DNA of 9,756 nucleotides from an uncultured bacterium (GTDB taxonomy: Bacteria > Bacteroidota > Bacteroidia > Bacteroidales > Bacteroidaceae): positions 1 to 9,756 of the forward strand of contig CAJMQT010000073.1 in the NCBI GenBank assembly GCA_905215655.1, written 5' to 3'. The stretch's first letter is position 1. Every line of letters begins with the position of its first letter. A program made the translations under genes and the position numbers. This document shows, piece by piece, positions 1 through 6,478 of this stretch. The notes under the pieces are model-generated. The model saw only the letters and a list, made by a program, of their open reading frames with translations, searched no databases and was not told the DNA's origin.

Positions 1-17
1 AAAAGACCGCCTTTTGG
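1..17. repeat. Inverted copy of the 22-bp repeat core
   Basis: The first 15 bases, AAAAGACCGCCTTTT, are the exact reverse complement of AAAAGGCGGTCTTTT. That core can be assembled from units 2 and 3 of the tandem array at 6136-6223 and differs from each by one to three bases. The sequence is nearly self-complementary. It lies just beyond the operon terminator, and the window begins inside it, so it may be the edge of another array that continues to the left. This is seen directly; its function is unknown. Confidence 0.6.
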
Positions 18-39
18 AAAATCATTGATTATGAGATAT

Positions 40-71
40 AAAAAAAAGGCGATGCTATTCAAGCATCGTCT
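40..71 (-). terminator. Rho-independent terminator of the ileS-lspA operon
   Basis: On the minus strand a 7-bp perfect stem, CGATGCT (62-68) with AGCATCG (50-56), closes a 5-nt loop (57-61). It is followed by CC and a run of seven T (41-47), then ATAT. This is a textbook intrinsic terminator. The TAG stop codon of the 70-aa gene (55-57) lies inside the hairpin, so the 3' end of that gene doubles as terminator. It ends the five-gene minus-strand operon. Confidence 0.88.
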
Positions 72-267
72 CATTCCAAAAAGCCACTTGTCTGCCATCT
101 TCATCCGTTATGACATCAATCCTGCCACCAAGCCATTCGGTAAGTGGCAACTCGTCTTTAAAAGTAAAATAATTCACGACCTTACCGTCCATAATTTCAA
201 CGACGCATTGTTTAAGCTCCTCGCCTCTTATCACCACTCTGTGGGCTGCAACCCTTCTAAATCCCAT
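55..267 (-). CDS. Small conserved-looking hypothetical protein (70 aa)
   Basis: This encodes a 70-residue soluble protein with no signal peptide, membrane segment or recognised catalytic motif. It opens with a basic stretch (GFRRVAAHRV), continues with alternating hydrophobic residues that suggest beta strands (CVVEIMDGKVVNYF), then has TEWLGGRIDVI and an acidic DEDG turn before ending at NETMLE. The pattern resembles small Bacteroidales proteins of unknown function, by my recollection only. It starts at the first in-frame ATG, 50 bp after the lipoprotein gene stop, and its stop codon sits inside the operon terminator, which supports it being a real last gene of the operon. The opposite-strand frame over the same bases has no such support. 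No function is assigned. Confidence 0.72.
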   Translation of the reverse strand: MGFRRVAAHRVVIRGEELKQCVVEIMDGKVVNYFTFKDELPLTEWLGGRIDVITDEDGRQVAFWNETMLE

Positions 268-300
268 ACATTGTCGGTGTAATTCTGATTTATAATGAAT

Positions 301-319
301 AACTATTGAAACAATCGTT
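301..319 (-). other. Small hairpin at the end of the DUF4296 gene
   Basis: An 8-bp inverted repeat with one mismatch (301-308 against 312-319) and a 3-nt loop overlaps the TAA stop (318-320) of the lipoprotein gene. On the minus strand it is followed by AT-rich sequence without a T run, so it is not a convincing terminator. It could be an mRNA 3'-end stabiliser or processing point before the 70-aa gene, or chance. Confidence 0.3.
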
Positions 320-1307
320 ATTTCTTGTCTGAAAGGATGCGTCGTGACGGTTTTACGGCGTCAGCATGTATCGGGGCATGCAACTTACGTTCACCCGGTG
401 AGACAGGTCTAATATTCACATTATTTACCTGCGACGGATTAACCGGTCGTTCCTGCATGGAATTTCCCCTGCCCGAAATGGTATCTTCCGCTTTCGTCGG
501 CTTCGTCTCGGGTGCGGTCTTCACCGATTGACCGTTACTCCTCAGCCTGACAAGGCGGATATTATAAACCGACAAAAGTCTTAAATCATTGGCATTACTA
601 TCGTTAGTTGATTTGTCAAGATAGATAAATCCTTTTATCGTTTTTATTCCTTTCATCGCATTGTCAGACACCGACACACTATAATTTGAATTCGACATGA
701 TACGAACGGTGCTGCTTGCAACGCTGTCGTTCTTATATTCCAGCGCCAAAAGGGCAATAGCATCTTTCGCACCGGAACGGGAAATAAAGTCTGTATTGAA
801 ACTTAATATTATCTTGTCTCCTTTATGATAAGTGCTGTCTGCCGTGAATTCAAAAGACATGACATTATAAGGCGCCACAGGCATAAGGACACACGACGAC
901 ACACCTTTCCACAGATTGGACGTATCGCGAGCCGATTTCAAATCTCCGTAGCTGCTTATGTCATTTGCAGATGCACCCAATGCAAGTGCTTCATCACTCA
1001 AACGCTTTGACAAATTTTCGTAAATCTTATGCAGACGGTCGGCATGCCGCATGTAATAAACCAGCGAAGAGTCAAACTCGGCTTGGCTTATGCCATATTT
1101 ACGGAGTACTGCTTGCCTGTTCAAAGCCTGAGCGTAAGAGTCAGTCATGATACCGTCTTCACCCTCTGCCATGGCGTCTGCCAAATGAAAATCATAGAGC
1201 AAGTCCTCAAAATCATCAGGTTGGATATACTTTCCGGGCACCTGCGGCTTGCACGAAAGCATCAGCAGAAGCGACAGGAACATATATAATAAGGTGTATC
1301 TTTTCAT
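318..1307 (-). CDS. DUF4296 domain-containing lipoprotein
   Basis: A 329-aa predicted lipoprotein. The N-terminus has a basic start, a hydrophobic core (residues 5-18) and a lipobox-like LMLSC with Cys19 as the likely lipidated residue. The following KPQVPG lacks the acidic surface-export signal of Bacteroidetes lipoproteins, so a periplasm-facing location is inferred. Residues about 28-110 match the DUF4296 pattern: PDDFEDLLYDFHLADAMAE, then LRKYGISQAEFDSSLVYYMR and HADRLHKIYENLSKRL. The middle is a predicted beta-rich region; the last 65 or so residues are Pro/Ser/Asn/Arg-rich and probably disordered. Its ATG overlaps the lspA stop (ATGA), implying translational coupling with the enzyme that matures lipoproteins. 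The molecular function of DUF4296 is not known to me. Confidence 0.88.
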   Translation of the reverse strand: MKRYTLLYMFLSLLLMLSCKPQVPGKYIQPDDFEDLLYDFHLADAMAEGEDGIMTDSYAQALNRQAVLRKYGISQAEFDSSLVYYMRHADRLHKIYENLSKRLSDEALALGASANDISSYGDLKSARDTSNLWKGVSSCVLMPVAPYNVMSFEFTADSTYHKGDKIILSFNTDFISRSGAKDAIALLALEYKNDSVASSTVRIMSNSNYSVSVSDNAMKGIKTIKGFIYLDKSTNDSNANDLRLLSVYNIRLVRLRSNGQSVKTAPETKPTKAEDTISGRGNSMQERPVNPSQVNNVNIRPVSPGERKLHAPIHADAVKPSRRILSDKK

Positions 1308-1921
1308 TTACGGCTGAATGATATTTGAGATAATTCTTTGCGACAGAACAGCAACAGCAGTACCATTCCTACACTTATGCACGAATCGGCGAAGTTGAAT
1401 ACGGGACTGAAAAATATGAATTCGTTACCTCCGAAGTAAGGAACCCACTCAGGCCAAGTGGTCACGATAAGCGGAAAATAGAACATATCGACCACCTTAC
1501 CCATAAGGAACGGGGCGTAACCCTGACCAAACGGCACGAAATAGGACACGTAATAAGGAGATGACGCGTTGAAGACAAGACCGTAAAACATGCAGTCGAT
1601 AAGGTTGCCGACAGCTCCGGCAAAAACCAACGTCAGACAAACAAGATACATTGTGCGGGCGTTTGTCCTTATCTGACGAACCAGATAATAGCCTAAAACG
1701 CTTATTGCTGCAATACGAAAAAGACTGAGAACCAGCTTGTTAACTATCGTCATGCCGTATGCCATGCCGTTGTTCTCGATAAAACTGATGTAAAACCAGT
1801 CTGTCACCCTTATGCTTTCATGAAGAGCCATACCTGTCTTTACTTCGATTTTTATGACTTGGTCGATTAAAACAAGCAAGACGAAAGCAAGCGTGGCTAT
1901 CAGTCCTTTTCTCTTATACAT
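1304..1921 (-). CDS. lspA: Lipoprotein signal peptidase (signal peptidase II)
   Basis: This inner-membrane aspartyl protease cleaves prolipoprotein signal peptides just before the lipidated cysteine. The 205-aa protein has four hydrophobic segments (about 7-20, 62-82, 91-108, 174-193). Family motifs are visible: LLVLIDQVIK (Asp20), IENNGMAYGM (Asn50-Asn51), GAVGNLIDC with catalytic Asp109, and VFNFADSCISVGM with catalytic Asp179. The protein is longer than the roughly 160-aa enzymes of Proteobacteria because of an insertion between the two catalytic motifs (about 117-170, rich in Tyr/Phe/Pro), which I recall as usual in Bacteroidetes. It follows the DksA-like gene by 15 bp and overlaps the downstream lipoprotein gene by 4 bp. 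It is the target of globomycin in other bacteria. Confidence 0.96.
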   Translation of the reverse strand: MYKRKGLIATLAFVLLVLIDQVIKIEVKTGMALHESIRVTDWFYISFIENNGMAYGMTIVNKLVLSLFRIAAISVLGYYLVRQIRTNARTMYLVCLTLVFAGAVGNLIDCMFYGLVFNASSPYYVSYFVPFGQGYAPFLMGKVVDMFYFPLIVTTWPEWVPYFGGNEFIFFSPVFNFADSCISVGMVLLLLFCRKELSQISFSRK

Positions 1922-1936
1922 GTCTGTTTCGTTCTT

Positions 1937-2317
1937 TTAATGTTTTCTTGCGTTCTTCGAGGCAACGCTAAGCGTTGCGTGAGGAACGGCGCGCAGACGT
2001 TCTTTCGGAATGAGTTCGCCGGTTATGCGGTCTACTCCGTAAGTCTTGTTCTGTATTCTTATGAGGGCGCCTTCAAGTCCCTGAATAAACTTTTGCAAGC
2101 GGCTTGCCTGCTGTATCAGTTCCTCTTTGGTCTGCGTAACACTTCCCTCTTCCAACACTTTATACGTAGGCGACGTGTCGTCCACATCGTTTCCATCAGC
2201 ATTGGTCAGCGACCTCATCATCTGATTGTAGTCTTTTCGCGCCAGACTCAGTTTCTCATTTATGATGACTCTGAACTCTTCAAGTTCTTCGTCACTGTAA
2301 CGTGTTTTCTCTGACAT
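1937..2317 (-). CDS. DksA/TraR-family regulator lacking zinc ligands
   Basis: A 126-aa protein similar to DksA, which binds in the RNA polymerase secondary channel and acts with (p)ppGpp at stringent-controlled promoters. Residues about 8-37 and 55-90 look like the two arms of a coiled coil; the acidic tip between them contains NDVDD (43-47), with Asp46 a possible match to E. coli Asp74. The C-terminal module (93-120) keeps the family framework YG...G...I...RL.A.P.A..L, ungapped against E. coli DksA as I recall it, but the four zinc-binding cysteines are replaced by Asp96, Thr99, Ser117 and Ser120. The whole protein contains no cysteine. It sits 30 bp after ileS and 15 bp before lspA. The fold assignment is strong; regulatory activity is inferred. 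Confidence 0.88.
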   Translation of the reverse strand: MSEKTRYSDEELEEFRVIINEKLSLARKDYNQMMRSLTNADGNDVDDTSPTYKVLEEGSVTQTKEELIQQASRLQKFIQGLEGALIRIQNKTYGVDRITGELIPKERLRAVPHATLSVASKNARKH

Positions 2318-2347
2318 AATGTATTAATTTAAAGGTTATTATATGTT

Positions 2348-5300
2348 TCAAGCTTTTTCCACTTTGATGAATGCGTTGAAATCATCAAAACTTACTTCCG
2401 TGCCTTTGTTCTCGGCTATCCTGATGTCGTCGGCGAGCACCTGTCCCTTGATATATTCGGCAAAAGATGCTATCGCTCCGTCGATGCGTTCGTCGGGAGA
2501 GACGGTCACGTTGATACGGTCTGTAATCTCCAGTCCACAGTCTTTACGCAAGTTCTGAATTCTGTTTATCAATTCACGAGCCATGCCCTCATTGCGCAGT
2601 TCGTCGTTAAGCTCAACTTCAAGAGCTACCGTCAGACTGCCCTCATTGGCAACGAGCCAGCCCGGAATATCCTCGCTGATGATATCAACGTCAGAGGTTT
2701 CAACCACAACGTCTTGTCCTTCAACATTTATCTTTATCTCTCCGTTCTGCTCGAAAGCCGCGATTTCTTCCTGTCCGAGCGTATCGATGTATGCAGCAAT
2801 GCCTTTCATCAGCTTGCCGAACTTCTTACCCATGACACGGAAATTGCACTTAACTTTCTTTACAAGTATGCCGGCGCCCTCAACAAACTTCAACTCTTTA
2901 ACGTTAACCTCGTTCAAAAGAAGAGCCTTGACAGCCTCGATGTGACGTTTCTGAACATCATCCACGGCAGGGATCATTATGCACTGTAACGGCTGGCGCA
3001 CTTTGATGTTGACCTTACGGCGCAGCGCAAGCACCATTGAAGTTATGTTCTGAGCCATGCTCATACGTGCTTCGAGATCTTTGTCGATAAGCTTTTCGTC
3101 TGCAACGGGGAAGTCGGTAAGATGTACAGACTCTGCGTTCGAGCGTCCTGTAACGCTTACCAAGTCCATGAAGAGCCTGTCAGCGTAGAACGGTGAGAAA
3201 GGTGCGAGCAGTTTTGCAACCGTCTCCAAGCAGGTGTAAAGCGTCTGATAAGCCGACAGTTTGTCGCTGCTCATCTCCTTACCCCAGAAACGTTTACGGT
3301 TAAGACGCACATACCAGTTGCTCAAATCGTCGTTAACAAAAGCGTCGATAAGTCGTCCCGCCTTAGTCGGTTCATAGTCTGCAAGAGCGCTGTCAACGCC
3401 CTTGACGAGCGTATTGAGGCACGAAAGAATCCAGCGATCGATTTCGGGACGCTCGCTTACGGGCACTTCCGCCTGAGAATAATCAAAGCCGTCGACATTG
3501 GCATAGAGGCAGAAGAATGAATATGTGTTATACAACGTGCCGAAGAATTTACGTCTTACCTCGTCCACTCCGTTGGGGTCAAACTTCAAGTTGTCCCAAG
3601 GTGAAGAGTTGGTAAGCATGTAGAAACGTACCGCGTCGGTGCCGTATTTCTCCAAAGTGTCAAACGGATCGACAGCGTTTCCGAGTCTTTTGCTCATCTT
3701 ATTGCCTTTCGCATCAAGCACGAGACCGCTCGAAATAACGTTCTTGAACGCCACATTGTCAAATACCATCGTTGCTATTGCGTGCAAGGTGAAGAACCAT
3801 CCGCGCGTCTGGTCAACGCCTTCATTGATAAAGTCGGCGGGGAAAGCAAGACCATTGTCTATCTGTTCTGCATTCTCAAACGGATAATGGATTTGCGCAT
3901 AAGGCATACTGCCTGAGTCGAACCATACGTCGATAAGGTCGGTCTCTCGTTTCATGGGCTTTCCTGTCTCGCCGCATAGGATTATGTCGTCAACATACGG
4001 ACGGTGAAGATCTACCTTATTGTAGTTCTCGCGAGAATAATCTCCGGGTACAAAGCCCTTGTCCTTCAACGGGTTTGACTTCATGAAGCCTGCCGCAACG
4101 CTCTTTTCAATCTCGTCGAAGAGCTGTTGCAGCGAACCGATACACAGCTCGTTGCCGTCTTCATCGCGCCATACGGGCAGCGGGGTGCCCCAGAAACGGC
4201 TGCGGCTGAGGTTCCAGTCATTCAAGTTTTCAAGCCAGTTGCCAAAACGTCCTGTACCAGTGCTCTCGGGTTTCCAGTTTATGGTTTTGTTCAACTCAAC
4301 CATGCGCTCTTTGCATGCGGTAGATTTGATAAACCAGCTGTCAAGCGGATAATACAAGATCGGCTTGTCCGTGCGCCAGCAATGGGGATAGTTGTGAACA
4401 TGTTTCTCTATCTTGAACGCCTTGTTTGCGGCTTTCAAGTCCATGCAGATGCTGATATCAAGGGTCTCGTCCTTATCGGTCAGCGTATCATCGTATGCGT
4501 TTTTAACGTAACGTCCGGCATATCTGTTCCATTCATCTACGTTTACATATTTCTCGACAAACTGCTCGTCGAGGTCTTCAACGACGTAATACTTGCCTTC
4601 AAGGTCGACAACGGGACGTTGCTCACCTTTCTTATTTATAAGCACTATGGGCGGAACGCCTGCTTTTCTTGCCACGTTAGCGTCGTCAGCACCAAAGTTC
4701 GGAGCAATATGAACTATGCCTGTACCGTCCTCGGTGGTAACGTAATCACCGGGGATTACGCGGAAAGCACCATCCGTAAGCGGACTTATCATCGGCATGA
4801 GCTGCTCGTATTTCATGCCTACGAGGTCGGTTCCTTTGTAATGCGCTATTATTTTATAAGGTATTACCTTGTCACCCTTCTCATATCCGGCAAAGTCCAT
4901 GTTCTCGCCCTTCGGATTGAAGTAAGACGGCACGAGCACTTCTGCCAGTACGACGGTAACCGGTGCGCCCGTGTAAGGGTTGAATGTCTGCACGGCTACG
5001 TAATCGATGTTCGGTCCGACACAAAGAGCCGAGTTGGCTGCGAGGGTCCACGGCGTGGTGGTCCATGCGAGGAAGTAAGGCTTGCCCCACTCCGTCATCT
5101 CGGGTTTCGGGTCTTTCATCAGGAACTGAGCCGTCATCGTGGTGTCTTTCACGTCACGATAACAACCGGGCTGATTGAGCTCGTGGCTGGACAGACCGGT
5201 ACCGGCTGCGGGGGAATATGGCTGGATGGTGTATCCTTTGTAGAGCAGCCCCTTGTCATAGAGCTGTTTAAGGAGCCACCAAAGTGTCTCGATGTACTTG

Positions 5301-5779
5301 TTATCGTAAGTAATATAAGGGTTGTCGAGGTCTACCCAATAACCCATTTTCTCGGTAAGCTCACGCCATTCAGCCGTAAACTTCATAACGTTTTCACGGC
5401 ATTTGTTGTTGTAATCGGCTACCGAAATATATTTTGCAGACTCTTTGTTGTCTATATCCGCCTTGGTTATTCCGAGCTCTTTCTCCACTCCGAGCTCGAC
5501 GGGCAGACCGTGAGTGTCCCATCCGGCTTTACGGAACACCTGATAGCCTTTCATCGTCTTATAACGGTTGAAAGTATCTTTTATAGTACGAGCAAGCACG
5601 TGGTGTATGCCGGGATGTCCGTTTGCCGACGGCGGTCCCTCAAAAAACACGAACTGGGGGCAGCCTTCACGCTCGGTTATCGACTTACTGAAAACGTCTT
5701 TCTCATTCCATTTCTCTAATACGACCTTATTTGTTTCGGTCAGATTAAGACCTTTATATTCGGCAAATTTCTTAGCCAT
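2348..5779 (-). CDS. ileS: Isoleucyl-tRNA synthetase, type 2 (eukaryotic-like)
   Basis: This class I aminoacyl-tRNA synthetase charges tRNA-Ile with isoleucine in the cytoplasm. The 1143-aa length fits the long IleRS2 type rather than the roughly 940-aa E. coli type. The Rossmann-fold signature begins at FEGPPSANGHPGIHH (46-60); the HIGH tetrad is GIHH (57-60). The KMSKS loop is KMSKR (694-698). The editing domain (about 200-450) shows WTTTPWTLAANSAL (239-252) and GTGIVHIAPNFGADD (352-366), the Thr-rich and Asp-containing patterns needed to hydrolyse Val-tRNA-Ile. The anticodon-binding helical domain spans about 780-930. The C-terminus lacks the four-Cys zinc site of type 1 enzymes. The chosen ATG follows an A-rich leader and lies about 40 bp from a promoter. 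First gene of the operon. Confidence 0.98.
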   Translation of the reverse strand: MAKKFAEYKGLNLTETNKVVLEKWNEKDVFSKSITEREGCPQFVFFEGPPSANGHPGIHHVLARTIKDTFNRYKTMKGYQVFRKAGWDTHGLPVELGVEKELGITKADIDNKESAKYISVADYNNKCRENVMKFTAEWRELTEKMGYWVDLDNPYITYDNKYIETLWWLLKQLYDKGLLYKGYTIQPYSPAAGTGLSSHELNQPGCYRDVKDTTMTAQFLMKDPKPEMTEWGKPYFLAWTTTPWTLAANSALCVGPNIDYVAVQTFNPYTGAPVTVVLAEVLVPSYFNPKGENMDFAGYEKGDKVIPYKIIAHYKGTDLVGMKYEQLMPMISPLTDGAFRVIPGDYVTTEDGTGIVHIAPNFGADDANVARKAGVPPIVLINKKGEQRPVVDLEGKYYVVEDLDEQFVEKYVNVDEWNRYAGRYVKNAYDDTLTDKDETLDISICMDLKAANKAFKIEKHVHNYPHCWRTDKPILYYPLDSWFIKSTACKERMVELNKTINWKPESTGTGRFGNWLENLNDWNLSRSRFWGTPLPVWRDEDGNELCIGSLQQLFDEIEKSVAAGFMKSNPLKDKGFVPGDYSRENYNKVDLHRPYVDDIILCGETGKPMKRETDLIDVWFDSGSMPYAQIHYPFENAEQIDNGLAFPADFINEGVDQTRGWFFTLHAIATMVFDNVAFKNVISSGLVLDAKGNKMSKRLGNAVDPFDTLEKYGTDAVRFYMLTNSSPWDNLKFDPNGVDEVRRKFFGTLYNTYSFFCLYANVDGFDYSQAEVPVSERPEIDRWILSCLNTLVKGVDSALADYEPTKAGRLIDAFVNDDLSNWYVRLNRKRFWGKEMSSDKLSAYQTLYTCLETVAKLLAPFSPFYADRLFMDLVSVTGRSNAESVHLTDFPVADEKLIDKDLEARMSMAQNITSMVLALRRKVNIKVRQPLQCIMIPAVDDVQKRHIEAVKALLLNEVNVKELKFVEGAGILVKKVKCNFRVMGKKFGKLMKGIAAYIDTLGQEEIAAFEQNGEIKINVEGQDVVVETSDVDIISEDIPGWLVANEGSLTVALEVELNDELRNEGMARELINRIQNLRKDCGLEITDRINVTVSPDERIDGAIASFAEYIKGQVLADDIRIAENKGTEVSFDDFNAFIKVEKA

Positions 5780-5821
5780 ATTGATTTTTCAATTAAGTTA
5801 TTCGTTGTTATTTATGAGGCG

Positions 5822-5853
5822 CAAAGTTAAATAAAATCTGCCGAATAAACGAA
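5822..5853 (-). promoter_or_regulatory. Promoter of the ileS operon
   Basis: On the minus strand TAACTTTG (5822-5829) matches the Bacteroidetes sigma-ABfr -7 consensus TAnnTTTG perfectly. Twenty bases upstream is TTCG (5850-5853), an imperfect version of the -33 TTTG element. The predicted mRNA would have a leader of roughly 35 nt before the ileS ATG, too short for a T-box or other large leader regulator. Confidence 0.62.
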
Positions 5854-5904
5854 TAAAAAACAACAAATGAAACTTAAAAAGCAGAAAGACAGACCTTGAC
5901 CGGT

Positions 5905-6066
5905 AAAATCAAAGGTGACAGGATGCGCTTTACGCATGCTCGAAAAGGGTGTTATCGGGAGCATGATTTTGTAAAGAAAATCGAAAAGAATTTGATTTTT
6001 AACGCCCGTGGATTTCATTTCCCGTGAGCGAAGTCCGGTTTTGCACGGAAAATCAAAAATTTTCGG
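5905..6066. repeat. Degenerate 72-nt periodic intergenic block
   Basis: AAAATC occurs at 5905, 5977 and 6049, exactly 72 nt apart each time. The second and third copies share a longer context: TTTTGTAAAGAAAATC (5967-5982) and TTTTGCACGGAAAATC (6039-6054), 13 of 16 identical. Short inverted repeats accompany them: GATTTT/AAAATC around 5965-5982, CATGCTC/GAGCATG at 5936-5942 and 5960-5966, and direct CCCGTG at 6005 and 6021. This looks like an old intergenic repeat element rather than a gene; whether it forms a structured RNA is unknown. Confidence 0.35.
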
Positions 6067-6135
6067 TTTTTTTATTAACATCTTGATAATCAGAGCTTTC
6101 AAACAAAACTCATGACATTTGAATATATTTTAAAA

Positions 6136-6223
6136 TGTAAAAGACGGTCTTTTAGAATGCGAAAGGCGGTCTTTTGCATTGTAAAAGGCGGCATATTGCA
6201 ACACAAAATGCACGCTTTTGAAG
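6136..6223. repeat. Four tandem degenerate 22-bp repeats
   Basis: Four contiguous 22-bp units lie at 6136-6157, 6158-6179, 6180-6201 and 6202-6223. The shared core is AAAAGRCGGTCTTTT, with unit 4 the most diverged. Unit 1 contains a perfect 15-bp palindrome around a central G (AAAAGAC-G-GTCTTTT). A-tracts and T-tracts therefore alternate every 11 bp or so, close to one helical turn. The core recurs inverted at positions 1-15. There are no spacers, so it is not CRISPR. It may bend DNA or bind a protein cooperatively; this is inference. Confidence 0.75.
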
Positions 6224-6397
6224 TAAAAATCACCGTGTCCTGATAGATAAAAGAGCGGAATTTTACAAATATATGTTAATTTCCACGTGATTAACAAACA
6301 CTATTTAACTGATTTATCCGTTATTGATTTCTATTTTGAAAAATAATTTTGTCCTGATTTTTTACTTTGACTTACGCAGACAAACAATATCTGTTTA

Positions 6398-6430
6398 TTG
6401 ACGATTTTTCATCGAAAATAATTAATTTTG
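6398..6430 (+). promoter_or_regulatory. Promoter of the RNA methyltransferase gene
   Basis: TAATTTTG (6423-6430) is a perfect match to the Bacteroidetes -7 element TAnnTTTG, 48 bp before the ATG. A TTG (6398-6400) lies 22 bp upstream, one or two bases longer than the usual -33/-7 spacing. A second perfect -7 match, TAATTTTG, occurs at 6344-6351 but has poorer -33 spacing. The leader before the ATG shows only a weak purine-rich GAGAGA (6467-6472). Confidence 0.55.
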
Positions 6431-6478
6431 CAGTCATTCTTCAAAATAGACTTTAACATATAAAACGAGAGACATTAT

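Larger units (their letters stand above)
5780..6478. other. Intergenic region between divergent ileS and spoU-like genes
   Basis: This 0.7 kb region holds no gene I can support. Reading rightwards: the ileS promoter; a repeat-like block at about 5901-6066 with AAAATC recurring at 72-nt intervals; AT-rich sequence; the 22-bp tandem array (6136-6223); an inverted repeat GTTAAT/ATTAAC at 6275-6295 around CACGTG; then promoter-like sequence for the plus-strand gene. A 91-codon open frame (5827-6102, minus) crosses the ileS promoter and is considered spurious. I see no tRNA or known riboswitch. Confidence 0.7.

Noticed and set aside
1940..2314. 124-codon plus-strand frame opposite the DksA-like gene
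   Set aside because: It is the antisense shadow of a gene with clear family framework and operon context.
4127..5719. 530-codon open frame on the plus strand
   Set aside because: It lies wholly antisense to ileS, whose motifs are intact. Its translation shows no recognisable domain, and it is explained by codon bias of the real gene.
5780..5821. T-box or other riboswitch leader for ileS
   Set aside because: The predicted leader is only about 35 nt and shows no specifier or antiterminator structure.
5827..6102. 91-codon minus-strand frame in the intergenic region upstream of ileS
   Set aside because: It runs into the ileS -7 promoter element, its translation has no domain or consistent composition, and it overlaps the 72-nt periodic block. 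It is best read as repeat sequence that happens to be open.
6136..6223. CRISPR array
   Set aside because: The 22-bp units are contiguous and degenerate, with no unique spacers and no cas genes nearby.
6275..6295. GTTAAT/ATTAAC inverted repeat around CACGTG as an operator
   Set aside because: A 6-bp AT-rich repeat in AT-rich DNA, far from either start and without a second copy, is within chance expectation.
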